From the NCBI GenBank assembly GCA_001769855.1, contig MEPP01000025.1, forward strand, positions 186,001 through 250,000: DNA of 64,000 bases. The letters are read 5' to 3'. The number at the start of each line of letters is the position of its first letter. Position 1 is the stretch's first letter. This stretch comes from Bdellovibrionales bacterium GWA2_49_15 (lineage in GTDB: Bacteria > Bdellovibrionota > Bacteriovoracia > Bacteriovoracales > Bacteriovoracaceae). This document shows, in pieces, positions 56,798-64,000 of this stretch. Under the pieces are notes generated by a model. That model did no database searches, had not been told where the DNA came from, and saw nothing but the letters and a program-made list of their open reading frames with translations. Position numbers and translations under genes: made by a program.

Positions 56798-58072
56798 ATG
56801 ACAATGCAAAAACTTTCTCGAGTAGGCCTCGGTGGATATAGAATAAGCATCAAATCTAAAGAGCATGAAGAAGCTCTACGCCTTGCGCTCGATCTTGGTT
56901 GCAATTTAATTGATACATCTACTAACTACACATATGGCGACTCAGAACTATTAATTGGAAAAGTTTTAGCTGACCATAAAGGCCCAAGGCCAACAATCGT
57001 AAGTAAGGCTGGGTATATCCAAGGCCCGAACCTTAAACAATATGAAGAGCTACGTTCCAAAGGCAAAGCTAAAGAAGAGCTTGTGGATTTGGGGCAGGAT
57101 TTTAAGCATTCTATTCATCCTGAATTCTTAGGTAATCAAATTTCCCTTTCTCTTGAGCGACTTGGCGCACCGGATATCGATTATTTTTTACTCCACAATC
57201 CTGAATATTATTTTAAAACGAAGGGCGCTTCGGAGGAAATCTATTTACAGAGGCTGAAAAAGGCTTTCATGCATCTTGAGGAAGAGGTTTTTAGAGGAAG
57301 AATAAAATATTACGGAATTAGTTCAAATACTTTTGCGAGCGCGCCAACAGATTCAAATTATTCAAATTTAGAAAAAATTTTAGAGATCGCCAAATCAGTC
57401 GCTAAGAACCATCATTTTAAAATGGTTCAATTTCCTATGAATTTGATAGAGAGAGGTGCCATAGGATTACGTTTTGGTGAAAAGAATTTGATTCAATATG
57501 CGCATATCAATAACTTACTCACGATGGCCAATAGACCTTTGAATGCCTTTGCACCGGATGGTTTTTTAAGACTTGCACAGTACTTTTCTACTCTACCATC
57601 ACTGGTAGAGTGTGAAGAGATGATGCTGGGCAGGCTCGAAGCGCTTCAACAAAAAATTGATCAGAGAAACGATGAAGAGCATATCAATGTCAATGAACTT
57701 CCATTTATCAAACAGTTTAAGGAGATATGGGCCACATTACCTACTCCTGATGTTGTGGAACAAGTGTTTCTTGGAAATTTTTTCCCCCTCGTTGCGCAGT
57801 TATATGGGAGTACGTTGTCTTTGGAAGAGTCCAAGCCCTATTACAAGCTTTATGACATTGCCCTTTCCAGGTCACGGCAGTTAATGACAGAGAGGGCTTC
57901 AAAATATAGGGAGATGCTGGAAGTTGAAGGCATCATAATTCCACATGCCAACCAACCTTTTTCAGTTCTCGCAATCCAGAAGTATTTGGAATGGGGTGTC
58001 GATCATGTATTGGTAGGCATGAAGCGCCCGCAGTATGTGCGAGAACTTCAGGCCTTCTTTCCGTCAAACTAA
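56798..58072 (+). CDS. Aldo/keto reductase
   Basis: A reductase of about 424 residues, long for the family (usually 280-350) because of a C-terminal extension after residue 230. The catalytic tetrad is visible: aspartate in NLIDTSTNY, tyrosine in NYTYGDSE, lysine in IVSKAG, histidine in FLLHNPEYY. An NADPH-binding region lies near the C-terminus (DHVLVGMKRPQYVREL). ATG 56798 or 56804 fits the family start (KLSRVGLGGYRIS); an upstream frame to 56705 is antisense to the transporter and is not used. Ends with a 4-base overlap onto the next convergent gene. Confidence 0.85.
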   Translation: MTMQKLSRVGLGGYRISIKSKEHEEALRLALDLGCNLIDTSTNYTYGDSELLIGKVLADHKGPRPTIVSKAGYIQGPNLKQYEELRSKGKAKEELVDLGQDFKHSIHPEFLGNQISLSLERLGAPDIDYFLLHNPEYYFKTKGASEEIYLQRLKKAFMHLEEEVFRGRIKYYGISSNTFASAPTDSNYSNLEKILEIAKSVAKNHHFKMVQFPMNLIERGAIGLRFGEKNLIQYAHINNLLTMANRPLNAFAPDGFLRLAQYFSTLPSLVECEEMMLGRLEALQQKIDQRNDEEHINVNELPFIKQFKEIWATLPTPDVVEQVFLGNFFPLVAQLYGSTLSLEESKPYYKLYDIALSRSRQLMTERASKYREMLEVEGIIIPHANQPFSVLAIQKYLEWGVDHVLVGMKRPQYVRELQAFFPSN

Positions 58073-60108
58073 GCTGCTGCTTTTACACTTCGATTGGTGG
58101 CCGTTTTTTCTGGGTCAACAGCTTGTGCAGCCATTTCGGGAGACTCGCCACCTATGATTTTATCCGCCCACTGGGTGACCATATTATCATAATCCGAGCT
58201 GTTAATTTTATCGTTTCGGATTATTTTTCGAGTGTAGTCGACAAATTCCTTCCATACGACATCCGGTGTTTCACGAATTTTTCTCTGAATGGCCAAATCA
58301 TTTTCAATTTTCTCCAGCTCAAGGGTGAGCATGTCACTGGCCTTAGAGCCCTTCGGTGCAAATAGAGTAATAAACTTGTCGCGCATGTCTTCTTTAAGCG
58401 TAGAGACGAGTTCTATTTTTTGTCCCATAGGATACTGTTGCAAGGCCGACTTTAAGATTTTGTCAGGTAACACTGGCACCAAGACAGCTGGAAAATTTTG
58501 CAGAGCAATTTTTTTCAAGGTATCGGCATCTTCACCACTTTGTGCCAGGGCTTTAAATAGCGAGTTTTCTCGGGCGGGCATCGAAATCGGAATGAGATCC
58601 AGAATTTTTTCCAGGAATGGTATTCTGGTTTTTTGCTCCTTGTACTTTGCAAGTTTAGATTTAAACTCGCTTAGCATTTGCCCTACGTCTTCACGTCTGT
58701 ACTCCATGCCTCTTGCGATGGCCAATTCGACATATTCTTCATCCAAGTTTTCCAGAATTTTTGCAATAAATTTGGAAGACATAACGTTCATGAGAATTTT
58801 TCCCAAGTCTGGGTTTTCTTTAACAAACTGAGCGGCCCTTTCCGGATTTATCCGCATTAGGGTGTCGCAGGCTTCTGCATCGACAATGGCAGAAGGAACT
58901 AGAATGTCCTCTACAATTTGGTTAGAAATAAAGGCATTAGTTTCAAGCAAATCATTCCCAATAACTTGCTTGTCCAGAAAAGATTTCCATAGGTCCCGTT
59001 CTTCCTGAGTCAACTTGGCAAAGATTTTAAGTAAAGTGTCATTCTTGAGTTGCTGGACCAACGCGCGCAAGGCATTCTTTTCTTTGCTCTCACCGCTGGC
59101 GACCCACTTTTTTACAAGCATAACGGCTTCAACAGGCGAATTATCTAGGAAGGTTTGGTATCGTTCGACACCCGCGATGGCCGAAGTATTTTCTTGATCA
59201 AAAGGTCCTGGAGGTAGTCCAGCCGCTGCCTTATCATCCTCTTCCTCCTCGTCCTCTTTAGGGGCTGGGCCGGCCAATGCCTGGTTTTGAGCATCGTTTT
59301 TGTCTTTATCTAATTTGGCCCACTTGTTGAAAAGCATAAATGCGATCAAGCCAATGACGATTGCGGCCATGATCAAGCCAAACATATTGGAGAATCGTGA
59401 AATCAGCGCCAAGATTTCGCCCACGGAGGACGGCAAGTCCAACCCGGATTTTTTCTCCTGCATATTGATGTAGGTAATCTCAAGCTCGGGAGTAACATCA
59501 TTAAGATTGAACTTGAGGGCATTTAACATTTTTTTAATGTTTTCACGCGTGGTGGGATGTAACTGCTCACTAAGTTGGATATAAATCTTAACGCTTTCAA
59601 GATTATTAAAAATATCCAAACTCTTGTTGTATTTCCATAACTGTTCAAAAGGAGGGAGCGGCTCCTTCTTTTTATCAGCAAGAGGTTTCCCTTTCTCATC
59701 TTTGAAATCATTAAAATCCTCAATCAGCGGAGCTTCTAAACCTAATTTTGAGAAGACAATATAATCTTTTGGCAATTGGTCTGGAAGTATATCTTTAATT
59801 TTAACCTTGCCCTTGTTGTCCTCCGCACCCTCGTCCCCTGCGCCATCTTCGCCATCTTGGGGGGTGAATTTTGGCTTGGTGGCCTGGTTTACATTAATTT
59901 CAACATCGACCAGGTATTCATTTGATTTAATGATGCGTGAGAGGGCCGTTCTAACCTTCTCGCCAATGGCCTTTTCCAGGCCAACCTTTTGCCAATCAAG
60001 GGAAGGTAGAAATGATCCGCTTGTTGGAATTTCACTGGCGTTGGCAGTCAGGATAAAAACATTGAGAAAGACCGCCACAGATTTTCGAACTACTGATAAA
60101 AATTTCAT
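58069..60108 (-). CDS. FliF C-terminal-half / FliG-like fusion membrane protein
   Basis: A 679-residue protein; ATG 60108 has GGGAAG 6 bases upstream. N-terminal signal or anchor 1-25. Residues 40-74 (VGLEKAIGEKVRTALSRIIK...VDVEINVN) resemble the FliF ring-building domain, then an acidic loop. Residues 170-217 (SVKIYIQLSEQLHPTTREN..., ELEITYINM) resemble the collar closing strands. TM at about 243-262, acidic linker, a FliG-binding-like tail PVEAVMLVKKWVA at 324-336, and a helical FliG-like region at 342-650 (ALRALVQQLKNDTLLKIFAKL). No other flagellar gene is nearby. Confidence 0.7.
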   Translation of the reverse strand: MKFLSVVRKSVAVFLNVFILTANASEIPTSGSFLPSLDWQKVGLEKAIGEKVRTALSRIIKSNEYLVDVEINVNQATKPKFTPQDGEDGAGDEGAEDNKGKVKIKDILPDQLPKDYIVFSKLGLEAPLIEDFNDFKDEKGKPLADKKKEPLPPFEQLWKYNKSLDIFNNLESVKIYIQLSEQLHPTTRENIKKMLNALKFNLNDVTPELEITYINMQEKKSGLDLPSSVGEILALISRFSNMFGLIMAAIVIGLIAFMLFNKWAKLDKDKNDAQNQALAGPAPKEDEEEEDDKAAAGLPPGPFDQENTSAIAGVERYQTFLDNSPVEAVMLVKKWVASGESKEKNALRALVQQLKNDTLLKIFAKLTQEERDLWKSFLDKQVIGNDLLETNAFISNQIVEDILVPSAIVDAEACDTLMRINPERAAQFVKENPDLGKILMNVMSSKFIAKILENLDEEYVELAIARGMEYRREDVGQMLSEFKSKLAKYKEQKTRIPFLEKILDLIPISMPARENSLFKALAQSGEDADTLKKIALQNFPAVLVPVLPDKILKSALQQYPMGQKIELVSTLKEDMRDKFITLFAPKGSKASDMLTLELEKIENDLAIQRKIRETPDVVWKEFVDYTRKIIRNDKINSSDYDNMVTQWADKIIGGESPEMAAQAVDPEKTATNRSVKAAA

Positions 60109-60138
60109 AAATTTCTTCCCTGGCTTAGTATTCACTTC

Positions 60139-60753
60139 TCACCCACCTGTCTTGGGTTCTAACTTAAATTTCTCTTCGAGGTACAGCTTCATAATATAAG
60201 CATCGCGATTATCTGAATTCATACTGAAGGCCTTGCGGTAATAACTTAAGGCCTTGGAGAAATCTTTGCTCAGATAGTAGGTACTGGCCTTGAGTTCATA
60301 GACGACAGAGTAGTGTGGAAAATCTTTTTCTAAGATATCAAGGCGCTTGAGGGCATCTACATAATCTTTGATACGAATTTGTCGCTGAACTTCAAAGAGC
60401 TGAGTTACGAGGTAGTCGACGTCTTTAACGAGCTTCAGGTTTTTCGAAACGTCCAAGTTGACAGAAAGTTCAATATCATTACTTCCCGTACGAGTAAGGA
60501 GCACTCGATATGGATCAAATCCTTCTTTGCTAATTTCTAAAATGAACACATTGCTCTTGGCAAAATTGTTAACAACTTCGCTCATGGGAATCTTAAGCGG
60601 GGTCCTGCCAATCTTAACTCCAGCATCGTTACTTGTTGTCTTGATAAAAATATCAGCTTGTTCAGGGTTGCTCGTAACGGTCAATTCCTCGGCTAAGCAC
60701 CAACGAGAAAAGAAGGTCAGGACCAAGACAAGCAACATATATTTTATTTTCAT
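60139..60753 (-). CDS. Exported PEGA-domain / TPR protein
   Basis: A 204-residue protein with signal peptide 1-21 (MLLVLVLTFFSRWCLA), a PEGA-like beta domain at about 23-100 (VTSNPEQADIFI, IGRTPLKIPM, ISKEGFDPYRVLL) and two or three TPR helices at about 115-195 (KDYVDALKRLDIL, KDFSKALSYYRKAF). PEGA domains usually bind envelope surface layers or partner proteins. It is 30 bases upstream of the FliF/FliG-like gene on the same strand, so a joint envelope complex is likely. Confidence 0.78.
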   Translation of the reverse strand: MKIKYMLLVLVLTFFSRWCLAEELTVTSNPEQADIFIKTTSNDAGVKIGRTPLKIPMSEVVNNFAKSNVFILEISKEGFDPYRVLLTRTGSNDIELSVNLDVSKNLKLVKDVDYLVTQLFEVQRQIRIKDYVDALKRLDILEKDFPHYSVVYELKASTYYLSKDFSKALSYYRKAFSMNSDNRDAYIMKLYLEEKFKLEPKTGG

Positions 60754-60847
60754 GGGAACTTACTCCTTCGTCGTATATGTTCGGAGTAAAAGAGGAAGTG
60801 TCTTAAGATTTGACAGTACATTTTAGGAGGAGGAAGAGATTGCCGAC

Positions 60848-61468
60848 TTATTCCAGATAATAACTCAGGCCAACGAAGACTTTAAACCCAATAGTTGAGG
60901 ATGAAACTCCAGTTCCGCGGCTAATGCCGGCTTCACCACGCAAACCGTAGTCGCGCTTAAAATTTAACACCCCACCACCGTGCAGTTCTATATCAAAGAT
61001 CAGATCTGATTTTTTTGCCGTGGTGGTATTGTAAACAACAAAACCGATACCTGCAGATGGACCCCAGTAAAAACGCATTGTGGGGTTCATGGTCAAGGAC
61101 GTTCCGGCATCACTGAATGTAAACATGGAGCTGAGGGAGTTCATATAAAAGTTCATACCGAGACCGCCTAAAAAGAAGCCCGCGCCATCAGAGGATAAAA
61201 GTGGGGCCACTGCCCGGATGAAATAGGATTTTGTGGCATAGTTAAGAAATTCGTAAGTTACATCGCCAGAAATTACTGAGGCAGTGGCAGATTGGGCCTC
61301 AGATGCTGTGTTTGATTCCGTGCTACCAGCGGCAGCCGAAAGTGTAGAGGCATTTTCAGTAATATTTACACTGACCATTCCAAGACTTGTTGTAACAACC
61401 TGGTGGTAATTACTTGTCGCCATAGCTGTTGGAACTATAAAAGCGATGATAAGGGCAAGAATTCTCAT
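60848..61468 (-). CDS. Predicted outer-membrane beta-barrel protein
   Basis: A 206-residue protein with a signal peptide (LALIIAFIVPTAMA) and alternating beta strands with aromatic ends (TYEFLNYATKSYFIRA, MRFYWGPSAGIGFVVY, FDIELHGGGVLNF), ending in GLSYYLE; the extra residue after tyrosine-leucine is not the classical terminal aromatic. An A/S/T-rich spacer (about 40-66) precedes the strands. Likely a small porin-like or anchoring barrel. Third gene of the minus-strand envelope cluster. Confidence 0.7.
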   Translation of the reverse strand: MRILALIIAFIVPTAMATSNYHQVVTTSLGMVSVNITENASTLSAAAGSTESNTASEAQSATASVISGDVTYEFLNYATKSYFIRAVAPLLSSDGAGFFLGGLGMNFYMNSLSSMFTFSDAGTSLTMNPTMRFYWGPSAGIGFVVYNTTTAKKSDLIFDIELHGGGVLNFKRDYGLRGEAGISRGTGVSSSTIGFKVFVGLSYYLE

Positions 61469-61493
61469 GAGACCATTATAGCAAATGGTGGTG

Positions 61494-63455
61494 TCATTGA
61501 AAGTCTTTAGGCCCTAGAGTTGAACTTTGTTTGCGATTATTTTCTTTTGTGGTCGTTGAAGCTTGAGAATCTTTAACTTTTTCAGCAGTTTTAACGACCC
61601 GATGGACTCGCCGACGCTTTTCCAACGTTTGTAGGTTAAAAAGCGCATCATCAGACTCAGTCAGCTCCCACTCGATCACGGCCTCATCCTGACCGTCCTT
61701 TTGCACATTTTTTAGGGTAATGCGAGCGCCATATTTTTGAAATGAGCTTTCGATTTGCTCCAAATAGGCCGATAAAGATGGATAGGTTTTATCGCGAAAT
61801 ACCAGAGGAGCTGTCACCTCTCTAAATTTGTGACCGGGAATGGCAAAAGACATACTAAAAACATCACCCACTTTTTGATATTTGACGGTCAATCTATTGG
61901 CCTTGGCTTGCGCCAGATAGATCACGAGGCCAGTCATAAAAGTCTTGAGATTCTTGCGCATCAATACCTTGTCAAAGGCAATATAGATAGGACGCTCATC
62001 TTCTACTTTAAGAATGGTGTCCGTGGTTTGGAAGAGGTATGAAATTTCGCTGGAAACCTCAGAGACTGTCTCTCCGGCTTCGTAAATATCAACTCCAGGA
62101 ATTTCAGTAAATGGGGCAAGACGGGCCATCGTCTTTTGCATTTCTGCCTGGTAACTATAAATTGGAACAAATTCTAGAAGACGCTTCTCATTAGCATGGG
62201 CTGATGTTTTTGGTGTTTTACTTGCGAGCTTAAGTTCTTTGCCTGGTCTCCCCAGTACAGATACTGCGCCTTCGATTCCAAGTGCACTATTTGATCGAAC
62301 AATATGACTTTCCAGTAATTGGTTCCAATTATAAGATCTTGATGGGTCTAACCCCAGAGTTTGATAGAAGCTACTGTTTGCCCAGGTGATGTTTTCGTTA
62401 GCATCAGTCACGGCCGTTGCGGTGGCCATATTTTCTGCTAGAAATTGATTCAATGTTGACCCACGAATAAGGTTGCTTTCGGGGCGGACGCTGGCCGGTA
62501 TTACCATCTCAGATGTCGGAGCGGGAGCTGTGAGAGTGCCTTGGACCTTTTGTCTGGCAAACATTCTCGCAAAAGCGAAAAAAGTCATTCCAAATAGAAC
62601 TAAGGCCAACATTACAGCAACTTGAGTGATGTGTTCATGACCCAATCGAATATAAGCACTTTGGACCCCAACCATATCAGTCAGTCGTTCCTGTACGGTT
62701 GCTATCTGACTGCTCAATGAAAAAATGGTGGGTATCTGGGAGGCAACGAAGGAGTTTTTATTTTGAATTGTATTGAGTTTGTCGATCAAAAATTCAATCG
62801 GGCCGACAAGCTGGGTCCTATGATCGCGCGCCGCTTTTTCCAGCACCCTCCCCTTATCCTGGCTCATTGTTTTATGAATTTCTTTAACGGAGGTGATTAT
62901 CTCGCCAATAGAAATATACTGATCGTGACCGACGGACATATCTTTGGTCTTTTCGATTGATTTTTTAATGTTCTCAAATGAGCGTTTAATCGCGCTGAAG
63001 GCAATGACAGCTTCTGGTCCTTTCAGGGACGAAAAGATTGTTGCTAATTTATCATTGATGCCTGAGACATCAGCATTAATATCGTCCATGAGCGCTGTAA
63101 AGGTGCTCATATCACCCCGGCCATTCAAATACTCATGGTATTTGCTTAAGGAAGTCTGCAAAGTTTTAAGTTCAGTCAAAGACTTGATTGACCTGTCATT
63201 CATCATTTGGTCTAGCGCTTTTACGTCGCGTGAAGATAAGGTCATGAGGGATTCTGGCTTTATGAAAAGGTTCAGCTTATTTTGCATCTTTTCAAGTTGA
63301 ACCTGCTCCCTTCTGAGAGTACTCATTTCTTTTTCGGTGCTAAGAATATGCAAGGTGAGAAAAGCGCCAACCGCAACGAGTGCGATTCCGGCGATCCGGC
63401 CGATTGTGAGTTTTGCCACGACAAAGGGGGAAATCCCATCATGAAACAATTTCAT
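61494..63455 (-). CDS. Membrane PAS sensor protein with degenerate kinase-like C-terminus
   Basis: A 653-residue protein. TM1 at about 14-34, a long helical periplasmic region at about 36-275, TM2 at about 280-300 (VMLALVLFGMTFFAFARMF), a PAS-like domain at about 335-400 (ATAVTDANENITWANSSFYQ), then a region that recalls a GHKL ATPase (FDKVLMRKNLKTFMTGLVIYL) but without clear N, G1 or G2 boxes or a DHp histidine. It may sense periplasmic state without kinase activity. It lies between the barrel gene (25 bases) and the edge gene (3 bases). Confidence 0.72.
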   Translation of the reverse strand: MKLFHDGISPFVVAKLTIGRIAGIALVAVGAFLTLHILSTEKEMSTLRREQVQLEKMQNKLNLFIKPESLMTLSSRDVKALDQMMNDRSIKSLTELKTLQTSLSKYHEYLNGRGDMSTFTALMDDINADVSGINDKLATIFSSLKGPEAVIAFSAIKRSFENIKKSIEKTKDMSVGHDQYISIGEIITSVKEIHKTMSQDKGRVLEKAARDHRTQLVGPIEFLIDKLNTIQNKNSFVASQIPTIFSLSSQIATVQERLTDMVGVQSAYIRLGHEHITQVAVMLALVLFGMTFFAFARMFARQKVQGTLTAPAPTSEMVIPASVRPESNLIRGSTLNQFLAENMATATAVTDANENITWANSSFYQTLGLDPSRSYNWNQLLESHIVRSNSALGIEGAVSVLGRPGKELKLASKTPKTSAHANEKRLLEFVPIYSYQAEMQKTMARLAPFTEIPGVDIYEAGETVSEVSSEISYLFQTTDTILKVEDERPIYIAFDKVLMRKNLKTFMTGLVIYLAQAKANRLTVKYQKVGDVFSMSFAIPGHKFREVTAPLVFRDKTYPSLSAYLEQIESSFQKYGARITLKNVQKDGQDEAVIEWELTESDDALFNLQTLEKRRRVHRVVKTAEKVKDSQASTTTKENNRKQSSTLGPKDFQ

Positions 63456-63458
63456 AAA

Positions 63459-64000
63459 TTACATCTCCAATGGCACGTTTGACTTTGGCTTAAGTTTTGA
63501 TTGAGTAGTCTTGACCGGCGCTTCAACTTTCTCGACAACCGGTGTATGCACAAAGACAATAACAATAAATTCTGATGCTTCGAGTGTGCTTTTGTTATGC
63601 TGCAACTGAATCTTAATCTCATCTGTTTCTTCACGGCATTTGATTTGGTAGAGAAATCTTAGAACTTTGAGCTTAGCATCCTGGTTGACGCGCATTTCTT
63701 CAATTGTCTGGTTTGCCTTAAGTGCTTCTACATCGAGGCCAAATAAAACAGAGCAGCGTCCGCTTGAATTCAAGGGTTCAGTACTGCCTCGAAATTTTTG
63801 CGAAGAACTTAAGTTAAAAAAATCGGGATATTTTTTTAGAATGCGACAAACACTCTGGAAGAGCTTACCCATACCGTCCGTGTTTTTGGGAACATTGCTA
63901 AACACAACGTCGGCATTCGGTGGTGCCATAAAGCGAATATTATGCGCGAATTGTTCCCACTCAGTTTCTCTGGTGGGAAAGTTACTGCTCTGACCTTTCA
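63459..64000 (-). CDS. Unknown protein, 5' end beyond window
   Basis: The reading frame stays open to the right window edge, so the gene is partial; the internal ATG at 63929 is probably not its start. At least 180 residues are visible (AHNIRFMAPPNADVVFSNVPKN). The C-terminal part is beta-rich and ends in a lysine/proline tail (KTTQSKLKPKSNVPLEM). No family recognised. The stop lies 3 bases before the sensor gene, so it is the first visible member of the envelope operon. Confidence 0.65.
   Translation of the reverse strand, partial: KGQSSNFPTRETEWEQFAHNIRFMAPPNADVVFSNVPKNTDGMGKLFQSVCRILKKYPDFFNLSSSQKFRGSTEPLNSSGRCSVLFGLDVEALKANQTIEEMRVNQDAKLKVLRFLYQIKCREETDEIKIQLQHNKSTLEASEFIVIVFVHTPVVEKVEAPVKTTQSKLKPKSNVPLEM

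Overview
The window is about 38-40% GC and carries the replication-origin region of a Gram-negative bacterium. The gene order atpF / bactofilin / parB / parA / rsmG / mnmG / mnmE / yidC / rnpA / rpmH, then divergently dnaA / dnaN / recF / gyrB / gyrA, together with many lipoproteins, TPR proteins, a bactofilin and gliding- or motor-like envelope genes, suggests a Bdellovibrio-and-like organism (Bdellovibrionota, probably the Bacteriovorax/Peredibacter side). The lineage is inferred from gene content and order, not from a marker search. Layout: 1-8458 (minus strand) is the origin-proximal ParABS / tRNA modification / membrane insertase block with two parS sites. 8459-10625 holds the dnaA promoter, dnaA and a DnaA-box-rich, AT-rich oriC. 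10626-17839 is dnaN-recF-gyrB-gyrA. 17808-20253 is a TPR lipoprotein plus the F0 part of ATP synthase (AtpZ/AtpI-like, a, c); atpF is at the window edge on the other strand. 20316-23742 is riboflavin synthesis (ribD, ribE, ribBA, ribH). 23710-32695 (minus) is mfd, two periplasmic foldases, pdxA and uvrA. 32846-40499 is the membrane arm of complex I only (nuoA-H-J-K-L-M-N). Immediately downstream and translationally coupled to nuoN, 40501-45771 holds seven unannotated integral membrane proteins, followed by a GYF-TM-TPR protein (45758-48985). serS with three serine tRNAs (UGA, GCU, CGA) follows to 50611. The remainder holds lipoproteins, a hydrolase, an RlmM-like methyltransferase, an EamA transporter, an aldo/keto reductase and, on the minus strand to the window edge, an envelope cluster. 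The main discovery candidate is 40501-45771. By size rank, membrane topology and local motif alignment by eye, its seven genes look like a complete, colinear, shrunken paralogue set of the adjacent nuoA-H-J-K-L-M-N. Several key proton-channel residues are lost (both NuoK glutamates, the quinone loops of NuoH), while others are kept (lysines of the NuoL-like protein, TM5-type glutamates of the NuoM-like and NuoN-like proteins). It would be a shadow complex I membrane arm with no peripheral arm, joined in one operon to a GYF/TPR scaffold. The second candidate is the 679-residue protein at 58069-60108. It reads as the C-terminal half of a flagellar MS-ring FliF (ring-building domain, second TM, FliG-binding tail) fused to a FliG-like helical region. 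It sits with a PEGA/TPR protein, a beta-barrel and a PAS sensor but no other flagellar gene. A third is a near-palindromic 16-bp element repeated three times in frame inside mnmE, next to a degenerate GTPase G4 motif.
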